Origin: Psychromonas sp.
GTDB lineage: Bacteria; Pseudomonadota; Gammaproteobacteria; Enterobacterales; Psychromonadaceae
Length of the DNA: 60,585 nt
Reading direction: 5' to 3'
Assembly: GCA_013619145.1 (NCBI GenBank)
Contig: JABXKR010000279.1
Location: forward strand, 1-60,585
Both the position numbers and the translations under genes were made by a program. Position 1 is the stretch's first letter. Every line of letters starts with the position of its first letter. The notes under the pieces were generated by a model. It was not told the origin of the DNA. It saw only the letters and a list, made by a program, of their open reading frames with translations, and did no database searches. This document shows positions 38,282-48,955 of this stretch, one piece after another.

Positions 38282-38968
38282 CTACTTACCGCGGCTTTTG
38301 CGCTTTGGTTTAGATGGCTGTTCTTGTTGTAGTGGTAAACCACCTAGAACTTCACCTTTAAAGATCCAAACCTTAACACCGATAATACCGTAAACAGTAA
38401 GCGCTTCTGAAGTTGAGTAATCGATATCAGCACGAAGAGTATGTAGAGGTACACGACCTTCACGATACCATTCAGCACGTGCGATTTCTGCACCACCTAA
38501 ACGACCACTTACTTGAACTTTAATGCCTTTAGCGCCAAGACGCATAGCATTTTGTACCGCACGCTTCATAGCACGACGGAACATTACACGACGCTCTAAC
38601 TGAGAAGAGATAGAATCTGCTACTAGTTTTGCGTCAAGTTCAGGTTTACGAACTTCTGAAATGTTGATCTGCGCTGGAACACCTGCCATTTTAGCAATAG
38701 CTGTGCGTAGCTTCTCAACATCTTCGCCTTTTTTACCAATTACAACACCTGGACGTGCAGTGTGAATAGTCACACGAACACTTTTTGCTGGGCGCTCAAT
38801 TGTTATCTTAGACAAAGAAGCATTTTTCAGTTTCTCTGTTAAGAATTTACGGATTTCAAAGTCACTATATAAGTTATCTGCGAAATCTTTCTTGCCTGCA
38901 TACCAAGTAGAGCTAAATGCTTTAGTGATACCTAGGCGAATACCGTTAGGATGAACTTTCTGTCCCAT
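38282..38968 (-). CDS. rpsC: 30S ribosomal protein S3
   Basis: 228 aa. The KH domain ([14 protein letters not shown]) and the C-terminal domain ([30 protein letters not shown]) are clear; the latter is cited as the S3 signature block. It lines the mRNA entry channel. Its C-terminus is shorter and more basic than that of E. coli. Confidence 0.98.
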   Translation of the reverse strand: MGQKVHPNGIRLGITKAFSSTWYAGKKDFADNLYSDFEIRKFLTEKLKNASLSKITIERPAKSVRVTIHTARPGVVIGKKGEDVEKLRTAIAKMAGVPAQINISEVRKPELDAKLVADSISSQLERRVMFRRAMKRAVQNAMRLGAKGIKVQVSGRLGGAEIARAEWYREGRVPLHTLRADIDYSTSEALTVYGIIGVKVWIFKGEVLGGLPLQQEQPSKPKRKSRGK

Positions 38969-38971
38969 TGT

Positions 38972-39307
38972 TTAACCCCTGTCTGATACCACAACTGTGA
39001 TATGGCAAGAACGCTTCATTATGCGATCGGCACGGCCTTTCGCACGCGGCATGATGCGTTTCATTGTTGGACCTTCATCAACACAAATTTTGCTGATTAC
39101 TAGTTCATCAATGTCTGCGCCTTCATTATGCTCAGCGTTTGCAATTGCAGAATCTACAACTTTTTTAATCAATACTGCCGCTTTTTTCGGGCTGTATGAT
39201 AAAAGTTCTAGTGCTTTTTCTACTGATAGACCACGTACTTGATCTGCTACCAAACGCGCTTTCTGAGCTGAAGAACGAGCAAATAAATGTTTAGCTAAAG
39301 CTTCCAT
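38972..39307 (-). CDS. rplV: 50S ribosomal protein L22
   Basis: 111 aa. The exit-tunnel hairpin region is [18 protein letters not shown]. Mutations in this hairpin give macrolide resistance in other bacteria; no such change can be called here by eye. It lies 3 bp before rpsC. Confidence 0.97.
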   Translation of the reverse strand: MEALAKHLFARSSAQKARLVADQVRGLSVEKALELLSYSPKKAAVLIKKVVDSAIANAEHNEGADIDELVISKICVDEGPTMKRIMPRAKGRADRIMKRSCHITVVVSDRG

Positions 39308-39315
39308 AAATACCT

Positions 39316-40433
<1,118 letters not shown>

Positions 40434-40444
40434 CTATAATTCCT

Positions 40445-40744
40445 CTACTCAGCGCCAGCGAAATCGATGTCTGCACCTTCAGCCAGACTAACGTATGCTT
40501 TTTTCCAGTCGCTACGGCGACCCACACGTTGACCTGTACGCTTGGTTTTACCCTTCACGTTAAGTGTACGAACACCAGTAACTTCAACTTCAAACAGTTT
40601 TTGGACTGCCGCTTTGATTTCTGCTTTAGTCGCAGTACCTGCAACTTTGAATACCATAGTGTTATGGTTTTCAGCAGATAAAGTTCCCTTTTCAGAGATA
40701 TGCGGGGCTAGGATAACTTGCAGTAAACGCGCTTCACTGATCAT
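40445..40744 (-). CDS. rplW: 50S ribosomal protein L23
   Basis: 99 aa. [15 protein letters not shown]-type start and the [27 protein letters not shown] block are typical. L23 is at the tunnel exit and is the dock for trigger factor and SRP. It overlaps the rplD stop by 4 nt. Confidence 0.97.
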   Translation of the reverse strand: MISEARLLQVILAPHISEKGTLSAENHNTMVFKVAGTATKAEIKAAVQKLFEVEVTGVRTLNVKGKTKRTGQRVGRRSDWKKAYVSLAEGADIDFAGAE

Positions 40745-41346
40745 GCTAGGCTCTCCTCAATCTTTTTCACTGCGTCTGCAGTTACTAAAACTTTATCAAA
40801 TGCGATTAGGCTCACTGGATCAATACCTTGAACATCACGAACGTCTACTTTGTAGAGGTTACGCGCTGCTAAGAATAGATTTTCATCTAATTCTTCAGTA
40901 ATGATAAGAACATCTTTAAGATCCAGTTCTTTCAACTTCGCTTTCAGCTCTTGTGTTTTAGGAGCTTCAACAGTGAAGTTTTCTACAACGATTAGACGAT
41001 CCTGACGAACTAATTCAGACAGAATGCTTCTCACTGCGCCACGGTACATTTTTTTGTTTACTTTCTGGCTATGGTCCTGTGGACGCGCCGCGAATGTAAC
41101 ACCACCGCCAACCCAGATAGGGCTACGGATTGTACCTGAACGAGCTCGGCCAGTACCTTTTTGACGCCATGGCTTTTTACCACCACCACGAACATCACTT
41201 CGGTTTTTCTGAGCACGAGTACCTTGACGAGCACCAGCTGCATACGCAACGACTACCTGATGAACTAGGGCTTCGTTGAATTCACGTCCAAAGGTAGCGT
41301 CAGAAACTTCAAGTGCACTTTGTGCATCTTTCAATACCAATTCCAT
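40741..41346 (-). CDS. rplD: 50S ribosomal protein L4
   Basis: 201 aa, E. coli length. The tunnel loop [19 protein letters not shown] is clear. In E. coli L4 also represses the S10 operon through its leader, both at transcription and translation. A leader of the right length is present before rpsJ here. Confidence 0.98.
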   Translation of the reverse strand: MELVLKDAQSALEVSDATFGREFNEALVHQVVVAYAAGARQGTRAQKNRSDVRGGGKKPWRQKGTGRARSGTIRSPIWVGGGVTFAARPQDHSQKVNKKMYRGAVRSILSELVRQDRLIVVENFTVEAPKTQELKAKLKELDLKDVLIITEELDENLFLAARNLYKVDVRDVQGIDPVSLIAFDKVLVTADAVKKIEESLA

Positions 41347-41360
41347 TACTAAATCCTTGG

Positions 41361-41999
41361 TTATGCTTTAACAGCAGGTTTAATGAACACATCGCCGTTT
41401 TTCGCACCTGGTACTGCACCTTTAATGAGCAGTAAGTTGCGTTCAACGTCTACGCGAACAACTTCAAGATTCTGAGTCGTAACACGCTCATCACCCATGT
41501 GGCCAGACATTTTTTTGCCTTTGAAAACACGACCCGGAGTTTGACACATACCAATCGAACCATTAGAACGATGTGATAATGAGTTACCGTGAGTTGCGTC
41601 TTGCATAGAAAAGTTCCAGCGTTTAATACCGCCTTGGAAACCTTTACCTTTAGACTGACCTGTAACATCTACTTTCGTATTTTCGTTGAAAAGCTCAACA
41701 CTTAGCTCAGCGCCAACTTTGATATCTGCACCTTCGTTGTCAGCAAGAGTAAACTCCCACAGACCACGGCCAGCTTCAACACCTGCTTTCGCAAAGTGAC
41801 CAGCTTCTGGCTTAGTTACACGGCTAGCTTTCTTAGTGCCAGCTGTTACTTGAATAGCTTGGTAGCCATCAGTATCAAGTGTTTTCACTTGAGTAACGCG
41901 ATTCGGTGTACATTCAAGAACTGTAACTGGGATAGAAACACCATCTTCAGTGAAGACGCGAGTCATGCCAACTTTACGACCTACTAGACCGATTGTCAT
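41361..41999 (-). CDS. rplC: 50S ribosomal protein L3
   Basis: 212 aa. The beta-barrel carries an extended loop with [13 protein letters not shown] near the peptidyl transferase centre. The sequence [13 protein letters not shown] includes the glutamine methylated by PrmB in E. coli (NxQDAT region). Confidence 0.98.
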   Translation of the reverse strand: MTIGLVGRKVGMTRVFTEDGVSIPVTVLECTPNRVTQVKTLDTDGYQAIQVTAGTKKASRVTKPEAGHFAKAGVEAGRGLWEFTLADNEGADIKVGAELSVELFNENTKVDVTGQSKGKGFQGGIKRWNFSMQDATHGNSLSHRSNGSIGMCQTPGRVFKGKKMSGHMGDERVTTQNLEVVRVDVERNLLLIKGAVPGAKNGDVFIKPAVKA

Positions 42000-42014
42000 T
42001 GTTATAACTCCTTT

Positions 42015-42497
<483 letters not shown>

Positions 42498-42502
42498 TGC
42501 GC

Positions 42503-42530
42503 ATAATACAGTAATTGTGCGCTAATACAA
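42503..42530 (-). promoter_or_regulatory. S10 operon promoter
   Basis: On the minus strand TTGTAT (complement of 42525-42530), a 16-bp spacer and TATTAT (complement of 42503-42508), a near-consensus sigma-70 promoter. It is placed just before the hairpin-rich leader. The opposite side of this gap (to 42688) must hold the tmcA promoter, which I could not pick out. Confidence 0.75.
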
Positions 42531-42688
42531 GTTTTTATGATCAATTTGTTTGAAAAACAATCACAAGGATCTTGCCGAGATCACTGCTTACCCTATTAAA
42601 TTCAGCTGATATCTATATTGCTTTAAGTTAATCTACATTTGACGATGATATACTCAGCTTATAAACGTAAGTAAAACTAGGATCGCCT

Positions 42689-44728
42689 GTGTCAGCACTT
42701 CTTTCATTTGTTCGTCATATTCAACAGCAAGCGGTAACCGACAACCATCGTCAACTATTACGCTTACAGGGTGATTTAACCTGGTGCTACCAGCAAGCGC
42801 AATTCTTAATTAAGCATTTGCAGTATGCTTATTTTTGGTGCGGCCCTGCCCCGACCTCTATTACCTCTACTCCTTACAAGCAAATACTGGGACAAGAGAT
42901 ATCGTTGCTGATAATCAATGCTTATGACTACTTTGATGCAAATGCTTTCGCAGCCAGTGAAGGTACATTAAGAGGTGGTGGTTTATTGCTGCTGATCACT
43001 CCTACAGAAATTCCAGGCAACAATCTGTTTTATCAATATCTAAATTCACAACTATTAGAGTATGATTTTAAAACGATCCAGCAGGATCAGCCTATTGCAC
43101 AACTCTCTACTAAACCGCTCAATAGCGAAGCTAAAACACCGCTAAATCTAACTCAACAACAAGTTGCAGTTAACGCCATTATAAAAACGCTAACCGGGCA
43201 TAGGCGCCGACCGCTTGTATTAACCGCCAATAGAGGCCGGGGTAAATCAGCCGCACTTGGCATTGCAGCTGCACAGCTGTTAAATTCAGGTGTGAAAACT
43301 ATTTTAGTCTGTGCACCGAATAAACAAGCGACATACACTCTGTTTAAACACGCCAGTTTATTATTAACTGATAACCAAGAGCATCAATTTTCAATTATCA
43401 AGGGCAAGCAAAGCATTCACTTTATCGCGCCTGACGTCCTGCTTGCTGACAAACCAAAATGTGATCTGCTTATTATTGATGAAGCTGCCGCATTGCCTGT
43501 GCCGACATTAGAAACAGTTGCTAAACATTATTCACGATTAGTCTTTGCCACCACCCAGCATGGTTATGAAGGATCCGGACGAGGTTTTGCACTGCGCTTC
43601 CAAAAACGCTTACATAAGATCAGCCCACAATGGCGACAATTGCATCTTGATCAACCTATCCGTTGGGCTGTTAATGATCCCGTTGAATCTTTTACATTAA
43701 ATAGCCTTTGTTTAACAGAATCTCCATTTGAAAATCCAAGCTATGATTCAAATGCTGCAGTGCAATTTGAAAAATTAACGGCAGCGCAATTAATCGTCGA
43801 TAAATCATTATTACAAGAAACATTTTCTTTATTAGTACTTGCGCACTATCAGACCAAACCCTCGGATCTGGAAAAATTACTCAATGACAACTCGTTGCAT
43901 ATTTTTGTGCTCAAGCAAAACAAACAACTGCTTGGTGTCGCACTAATTAATGAGGAAGGCGGTTTTGATGAGCAGATGTGTGAGCAAATATGGCAAGGCA
44001 CACGCCGCGTACAAGGAAACTTAGTTGCACAATCTCTTACCTTTCATAGCGCTTGCAAACAAGCCGCCTCTTTCCGTTATGCGCGAATACAGAGAATAGC
44101 CATTCACCCAACGTTACAAAATTTAGGCCTGGGCAAACGATTTGTTGCTCACTTAGCTAACTGGGCAGAAAACGAACAATTTGATCACCTCTGCGCCAGC
44201 TTTGGTGCTACAACCGAGCTGTTATCTTTCTGGCAGCAATTAACATTTGCAACCCTGCGTATTGGTTTAACTAAAGACAGTAGCAGCGGTACACACTCGC
44301 TGATTGTAAATCGCGCCTTATCAAGCCGAGGAAAAACGCTACACAACAAAATTCATCAACAGTTTAAAGATCAATTAGCCATACAATTAAGCAGGCATCT
44401 ACAACAGATTGACGCCGCGCTAGTTTTCAACCTATTAAAAGAGTTTGATAAAACGACAGTAAGTGACATACGACTAGACAGCTACAGCAACGGCAATCTT
44501 CCTTATGAGTTTGTTGAGCCTATTTTAATTAAGCTACTGTTAACCGCCAATTTAAAAAACTTAAGCAAAACGCAGCAATACATTACAATACAAAAAATAT
44601 TACAAAACAATAGCTGGGCAGAGGTTTGTAAAAAACACCATCTCACTGGCAAAAAACAAGCTCAAAGCACCCTCAAGAGCGCCATCAAACAATTATTAAC
44701 ACAAGAAGAAAATCATGCGCCTAGATAA
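42689..44728 (+). CDS. tmcA: tRNA(Met) cytidine acetyltransferase TmcA
   Basis: 679 aa, starting at GTG 42689 with AGGA 6 nt upstream. It makes N4-acetylcytidine at the wobble position of elongator tRNA-Met, using acetyl-CoA and ATP. An N-terminal DUF1726-like part is followed by the RecD-like helicase core with Walker A ANRGRGKSA (near residue 180) and Walker B LLIIDEAAALP. The GNAT acetyltransferase domain has RIAIHPTLQNLGLGKRF. A C-terminal tRNA-binding region follows. The last 14 bases overlap rsuA. Confidence 0.94.
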   Translation: MSALLSFVRHIQQQAVTDNHRQLLRLQGDLTWCYQQAQFLIKHLQYAYFWCGPAPTSITSTPYKQILGQEISLLIINAYDYFDANAFAASEGTLRGGGLLLLITPTEIPGNNLFYQYLNSQLLEYDFKTIQQDQPIAQLSTKPLNSEAKTPLNLTQQQVAVNAIIKTLTGHRRRPLVLTANRGRGKSAALGIAAAQLLNSGVKTILVCAPNKQATYTLFKHASLLLTDNQEHQFSIIKGKQSIHFIAPDVLLADKPKCDLLIIDEAAALPVPTLETVAKHYSRLVFATTQHGYEGSGRGFALRFQKRLHKISPQWRQLHLDQPIRWAVNDPVESFTLNSLCLTESPFENPSYDSNAAVQFEKLTAAQLIVDKSLLQETFSLLVLAHYQTKPSDLEKLLNDNSLHIFVLKQNKQLLGVALINEEGGFDEQMCEQIWQGTRRVQGNLVAQSLTFHSACKQAASFRYARIQRIAIHPTLQNLGLGKRFVAHLANWAENEQFDHLCASFGATTELLSFWQQLTFATLRIGLTKDSSSGTHSLIVNRALSSRGKTLHNKIHQQFKDQLAIQLSRHLQQIDAALVFNLLKEFDKTTVSDIRLDSYSNGNLPYEFVEPILIKLLLTANLKNLSKTQQYITIQKILQNNSWAEVCKKHHLTGKKQAQSTLKSAIKQLLTQEENHAPR

Positions 44729-45407
44729 ATATATTTGCCAAGCAACGCCTTTAACAAGAAGCCAGGCTAAGAAAGTCATTAGCCAGGGACGGATCACCAA
44801 CAACGATAGCTGCATTCGCAGCAGTGCCTATAAAGTATCTGAAAATGAAGTGATCAGTTTGGATGGCAAACAAATTGCCCTACGCGGTCTACGTTATATT
44901 ATGCTTAATAAACCACAGGATTTTATCTGCTCCACCGTCGATGAACAGTTACCAACTGTGTTTAATTTAATTGATGTTGAAAAACGTGAACAGTTATTTA
45001 TTGCCGGCCGACTTGATGCTGATACCACGGGCCTAATTTTAATTACCGATGACGGCCAGTGGTCACATCAAATCACCAGTCCACGCAAAAAATGCTCGAA
45101 ATGCTATCGTGTCGGACTTGCTGAGCCGATCGAAGATAATGCTAGCGAACAGTTTAAAGCGGGCATTCAACTAAAAAATGAAAGTCAGCCTTGCCTGCCT
45201 GCAAAATTAGAAATAATTTCCGAAAAAGAGGTTTTACTGACCATCAGCGAAGGGAAATACCACCAAGTTAAACGCATGTTTGCTGCTATTGGTAACCACG
45301 TGACAGCCTTACACCGTGAGCAGATAGGCAAAATAGAGCTGGATTCAAAGCTTGAGTTAGGTGAATGGCGTTATTTGAGCGAACAAGAGGTTAACAGCAT
45401 TGCCTAA
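44715..45407 (+). CDS. rsuA: 16S rRNA pseudouridine-516 synthase
   Basis: 230 aa, E. coli length. An N-terminal S4 domain (MRLDKYICQATPLTRSQAKK) precedes the synthase domain with catalytic Asp101 in GRLDADTTGL and the KMFA-type motif YHQVKRMFAAIGNHV. It converts U516 of 16S rRNA. It overlaps tmcA by 14 bp and the next gene by 8 bp, so the three form one unit. Confidence 0.95.
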   Translation: MRLDKYICQATPLTRSQAKKVISQGRITNNDSCIRSSAYKVSENEVISLDGKQIALRGLRYIMLNKPQDFICSTVDEQLPTVFNLIDVEKREQLFIAGRLDADTTGLILITDDGQWSHQITSPRKKCSKCYRVGLAEPIEDNASEQFKAGIQLKNESQPCLPAKLEIISEKEVLLTISEGKYHQVKRMFAAIGNHVTALHREQIGKIELDSKLELGEWRYLSEQEVNSIA

Positions 45408-45714
45408 ATCCAAAACCTTTAATGAACAATGCTATCAGCTGTTAAAACAGATCCCCGAAGGTAAGGTTGTTACTTACGGGGATATTGCGCACGCTTTAAA
45501 GAGTAAAGCTTATCAAGCCGTGGGAAATGCGATGGCGGCTAATCCCAACCCGATTATTGTGCCCTGCCATCGAGTTGTAAAAAGTAACGGTGAAACTGGC
45601 CAATATGCTTTGGGAACAGACAAAAAGATAGAATTATTACGCAGCGAAGGCATAAAAATAAGTCAGGGTAAGCTGGTTGATTTTAACTCAGTACGCTTTC
45701 GATTTATTTTATAA
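45400..45714 (+). CDS. One-domain O6-alkylguanine-DNA alkyltransferase-like protein (TTG start)
   Basis: 104 aa, corresponding only to the C-terminal DNA-binding domain of Ogt/Ada. The helix-turn-helix region ends in YQAVGNAMAANPNPIIVPCHR. Cys56 in the PCHR motif is the usual methyl acceptor. Alkyltransferase-like (ATL) proteins of similar size have Trp or Ala there, so this protein keeps a catalytic cysteine in an ATL-sized chain. The start is TTG 45400, with AAGAGG 9 nt upstream inside rsuA. It is likely cytosolic and acts on DNA. Confidence 0.8.
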   Translation: MPKSKTFNEQCYQLLKQIPEGKVVTYGDIAHALKSKAYQAVGNAMAANPNPIIVPCHRVVKSNGETGQYALGTDKKIELLRSEGIKISQGKLVDFNSVRFRFIL

Positions 45715-45728
45715 GTAACCAGCAACTT

Positions 45729-45751
45729 TACCCAAGCTACCTCAAGATGCA
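45729..45751. repeat. Palindromic intergenic repeat, single arm (copy 3)
   Basis: TACCCAAGCTACCTCAAGATGCA matches one arm of the repeats at 15564 and 25272 but no second arm follows. It is a fragment or a solo arm, again between convergent genes. Confidence 0.5.
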
Positions 45752-45765
45752 AGAGCTCCGCTTCG

Positions 45766-46158
45766 TTATAAACGATTATTTATCTTGCTGGATACAAACT
45801 CTTGATGATGGCCTAGGGCATCGTCATAATTGATACGCCATAAAATAGAACCAGGTGACTCCGCATCAAGTGGTTGCGCATAAAAATGATTGCTAATATG
45901 GCGCACCCCACCATCCTTGAGCGTAAAAAACTGCAAAATGGGGTTGTCGAGTTGCACTTTACTTGAATTAACTAAACGCAAATTAACATTATGTATCTTT
46001 TCACCTGTTGCATTAAACACCTGGGTAATTAAATGACCTGATACCTGCTGCTGATTCTGTTCATTAACCGATATAGCGGTAATTATCTTAAGGTGATTTG
46101 CCCAACAACTGCTGCTAATAAACAGCGTTAATAAAAGGGAAGTAATTGTTAATTTCAT
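45766..46158 (-). CDS. Small exported protein, unknown function
   Basis: 130 aa. A clean signal peptide (cut after residue 20, SSCWA-NH) is followed by a short beta-rich domain (residues 24-125) with ILWRINYDDALG near the end. No cysteine remains after cleavage, and no known motif is recognised. A perfect AGGAGG lies 5 nt before the ATG, suggesting strong expression. It stands downstream of the respiratory cluster on the same strand, but 320 bp and a probable regulatory region separate them. A CRP-like motif lies about 66 bp before it. Confidence 0.6.
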   Translation of the reverse strand: MKLTITSLLLTLFISSSCWANHLKIITAISVNEQNQQQVSGHLITQVFNATGEKIHNVNLRLVNSSKVQLDNPILQFFTLKDGGVRHISNHFYAQPLDAESPGSILWRINYDDALGHHQEFVSSKINNRL

Positions 46159-46481
46159 ATGGACCTCCTAGTCACATCTAATGAACTGAAATCAACTGAA
46201 GTATCCCGCAAGAAACAACAGGATTTAGATCACAATATAGACGTTAAGGAGAAAACTGAGTTTGTTTTTTAGTAATTATTAGCTATATAGAAGAGGTTGT
46301 TTATTACGATAAATAATAACAAATCATAACCATAAAAAAACCATGGTTATTCAGGGGGTTAACAAAGAAAATAAAACTGAAAGAGATCAGGGAAAGAAAG
46401 GTGAAATAGCAAATAAAAGACATTTAGCCTATTGTCAGTGCCAATAATGATAAATGCCTTTTAAGTAACAGATGCTACCTG
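46159..46481. other. Gene-free stretch between small exported protein and porin
   Basis: It contains a TTAGATCACA motif (46225-46234, CRP-like TGTGATCTAA on the minus strand) and an inverted repeat ATAACCAT/ATGGTTAT (46326-46350). Near the porin end, TAACAG...CTGTTA (about 46468-46486) overlaps the porin stop and could be a weak terminator. No RNA gene was recognised. Confidence 0.4.
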
Positions 46482-47891
46482 TTAATAGTTATAACGGATC
46501 ATTGCGCGTAAATCCTGCGCACTTTCAGCGATCATGCCACCGTAACCAGCCGCTTTAGCTTCTCCCATGGTCATTGGTGCACTGCTGTTACCAAAGAAAC
46601 CATTGCTTCCGGAGTAATCATAATTAATGTAGGTATAACGCAGTTGTACATATAAGGTTTCACCAATAATTGGTAAGTTATAATAAGCTTCAAATGCATC
46701 ACCACGCGTCGCGATTTTTGACCCAATTAAAGTATCTTCACCATAGGTGAATGAACGCCAATATTTAGAACCATGGTTATATTCAAGACCAAAACGATCC
46801 CCTTCCATAAATGCAGGGAATGTAGCACCAACCCAGTAGGAGTAACCTGTTTCGTTATCTTGCGATCCCAACATGCCATAGTTTCCGCCAGCAGTCATGC
46901 CGCCATCTGGTCTAGTTTGTGATGCAGAAACTGAAGCAAACAATACAGTATCGTCTAAGAAATCATTGATAAACTCACCAACACCATTAACCTGCATTGA
47001 TAATGTGAAGTTTTGTAGATCGCCTAACTGTTCAAAACCTGTTGCTGCAGGTGCCATTGGATCGGTGTAATCGTAGCCCATATCAATGAGATTATTAGCA
47101 TAATAGTACTGTGCTTTAATGTCATATTGACCATTATTATATGGCGTAACAATCAAACCTATCATATCGATATTATCCATTGCACCTGTATCTACATAGT
47201 CACTTCCCGTTGAAGAAAATCTGGGTGTAGCCGTTGCGCTTAAACCTCGGCCGGCACAGAGTTTCGCATCCATACCACTAACACCCGTTAGTTTATCTAA
47301 CTTAACGGCAAGGCTTAAACCGTCAAATTCAACATTGATAGAGTGCCCTAGGGGTGATTTTGCAGCATCGTAACCTTCCCGATTATTGGCTATAAAACCG
47401 TTGGTGGAAGGACGACGGCCAAGACTCCCCGACCAGTTTAAATCACTGCCCAGGAAATTATCACCAAGATATAACATGTACACTTCTTTCACGTTAAGGC
47501 TGTTATCGCCTAAATTTTCATTCGTTACCCAATCAAAATTACTCATCCCCGGGTTGTTTGGGTTGGATAATGTTTCACCAAAGGCCTTGTTATAGGAAAG
47601 CAGGCCTTTAAAAACAAGATTATCGAAAGGTTGATAGCCCATACCTATCTCTAAACGATTTGCTAATAAACCGCTATTTTCAACCGTTGTTCCATCAGCC
47701 ATCTTATATTCAAGGCTGTCCATGGTGACACGGTAATCTGCACTAAACTTGAGATTACTTCCGCCAACCTTTTTCTGTAATTCACGAACTTGATCTTTTA
47801 AGTCAGCGATATCTTGCGCTTGATCGGCAAAAACTGGCGCTGAAAAAGCGAGTAATAAGGAGGCAGCTATTACTGATAATTTATTATTCAT
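46482..47891 (-). CDS. DUF3373-type outer membrane porin-like protein
   Basis: 469 aa. A signal peptide (to SAPVFADQ) is followed by a short coiled coil (IADLKDQVRELQKKVG, residues 28-43), as in trimeric porins. Then come many alternating hydrophobic strands and a C-terminal aromatic residue (MIRYNY), the outer membrane insertion signal. It lies downstream of the octaheme cytochrome and cytochrome b genes in the same direction. It may admit or export the sulfur or other substrate of that system. Family name is from memory of similar proteins. Confidence 0.7.
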   Translation of the reverse strand: MNNKLSVIAASLLLAFSAPVFADQAQDIADLKDQVRELQKKVGGSNLKFSADYRVTMDSLEYKMADGTTVENSGLLANRLEIGMGYQPFDNLVFKGLLSYNKAFGETLSNPNNPGMSNFDWVTNENLGDNSLNVKEVYMLYLGDNFLGSDLNWSGSLGRRPSTNGFIANNREGYDAAKSPLGHSINVEFDGLSLAVKLDKLTGVSGMDAKLCAGRGLSATATPRFSSTGSDYVDTGAMDNIDMIGLIVTPYNNGQYDIKAQYYYANNLIDMGYDYTDPMAPAATGFEQLGDLQNFTLSMQVNGVGEFINDFLDDTVLFASVSASQTRPDGGMTAGGNYGMLGSQDNETGYSYWVGATFPAFMEGDRFGLEYNHGSKYWRSFTYGEDTLIGSKIATRGDAFEAYYNLPIIGETLYVQLRYTYINYDYSGSNGFFGNSSAPMTMGEAKAAGYGGMIAESAQDLRAMIRYNY

Positions 47892-47987
47892 AGTGTTTCA
47901 TCCTTGTCTTATTAAAAATATGTTGAAGCTAGTTAGTTGCTTTACCGTAATCCATTTCCAATGACTTAATCTAAATAACCTTTTGCT

Positions 47988-48314
47988 TTAATTACAACTC
48001 GCGAGCTCACCACTGTCCGCTGCATACTTCATAGCAAAATCTTTTACATGCGGAGCTATTTTCTGGAATGTATCACCATTTAAAAACTCAGCAGATTCAG
48101 GGAATTTTTTTGTGTATTCTTTAATAAAACGTTTTGAATCTTTCTTGAACAGACGCTTCCATTCAACTTTAAGGTGCTGGCTGGCAAACTCCTGTCCGTT
48201 GATTTCAAAATGTGGACGCAAGTATTTCAAGTAATACTTTTGCCCTTTGGCGGCGTCAGCAAAAACATTAAAGGTCAGCATTAAACCCAGTGTTAACATA
48301 ATTAGTTTTTTCAT
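47988..48314 (-). CDS. Small periplasmic protein of the octaheme cytochrome cluster
   Basis: 108 aa. A signal peptide (cut near residue 19, FADA) precedes a mainly helical, lysine-rich domain with KGQKYYLKYL, FASQHLKVEWKRLF and a C-terminal ASCN. There is no CxxCH, so it binds no c-type heme despite resembling the size of small cytochromes; its single cysteine is at the end. It lies 29 bp after the cytochrome b gene, so it belongs to the same unit. I cannot assign a function. Confidence 0.6.
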   Translation of the reverse strand: MKKLIMLTLGLMLTFNVFADAAKGQKYYLKYLRPHFEINGQEFASQHLKVEWKRLFKKDSKRFIKEYTKKFPESAEFLNGDTFQKIAPHVKDFAMKYAADSGELASCN

Positions 48315-48343
48315 ATTGATTTCCTTAACGTGTTTAAAATTTA

Positions 48344-48955
48344 TTATTCTTCAATTTTTTCTTTGCCCGTAATCATCGCTTTAATATGGCTTGATAACTT
48401 TTCGCCAAAGGTGATCATATACAGATGAATCACCACAAAACTGAGCAGTGCATAAGCATTAAAAGTGTGCAAGATAGCAATCAGATCGACATGGCCTATC
48501 ACCCCAGCCGCACGCAGATCAGGGAAAAAGTAAAAAGCAAAACCGCTAATCACCTGCAATGGCAGCAGACCAAATAAGATAGCGATATAGCCTAAACGCT
48601 GCAGAGGGTTGAACTTGTCGTCAGGCGTCATATGGTGAGGATGTTTTTCACCTTTAAACACACCGTAAAGATAAAAACGCAGTGTACCTTCGACACCTTT
48701 TAGCGTTGGGAAATATTGCTGCCACTCCCCTGTGGTTAAGATCCAGGTATAAATCAGTACCACTAAGCCTGTCCAGACAAAGCCAATCAGATTATGCGTT
48801 TCGACCGCAGAGCCAAAACCAAACAACTCAAACAATCCATGCATCTCCAAACCGGTAAGCAATAACAACAAAATCATTAGCGCTTGTGCCCAGTGCCAGA
48901 ACCGTTCAAAACGTTTAAATAGCACCACGATTTTACTGTTTGATTTATTACTCAT
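48344..48955 (-). CDS. Cytochrome b561-type membrane subunit
   Basis: 203 aa, four or five membrane helices (from residue 15). Helix histidines are visible at FERFWHWAQALMI (His17 region), ETHNLIGFVWTG, DLIAILHTFNA and FVVIHLYMITFGE, which fit the b-heme ligands of the thiosulfate reductase/Ni-Fe hydrogenase cytochrome b family. It would take electrons from quinol and give them to the periplasmic octaheme protein. Its start overlaps the otr stop by 8 bp. Confidence 0.85.
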   Translation of the reverse strand: MSNKSNSKIVVLFKRFERFWHWAQALMILLLLLTGLEMHGLFELFGFGSAVETHNLIGFVWTGLVVLIYTWILTTGEWQQYFPTLKGVEGTLRFYLYGVFKGEKHPHHMTPDDKFNPLQRLGYIAILFGLLPLQVISGFAFYFFPDLRAAGVIGHVDLIAILHTFNAYALLSFVVIHLYMITFGEKLSSHIKAMITGKEKIEE

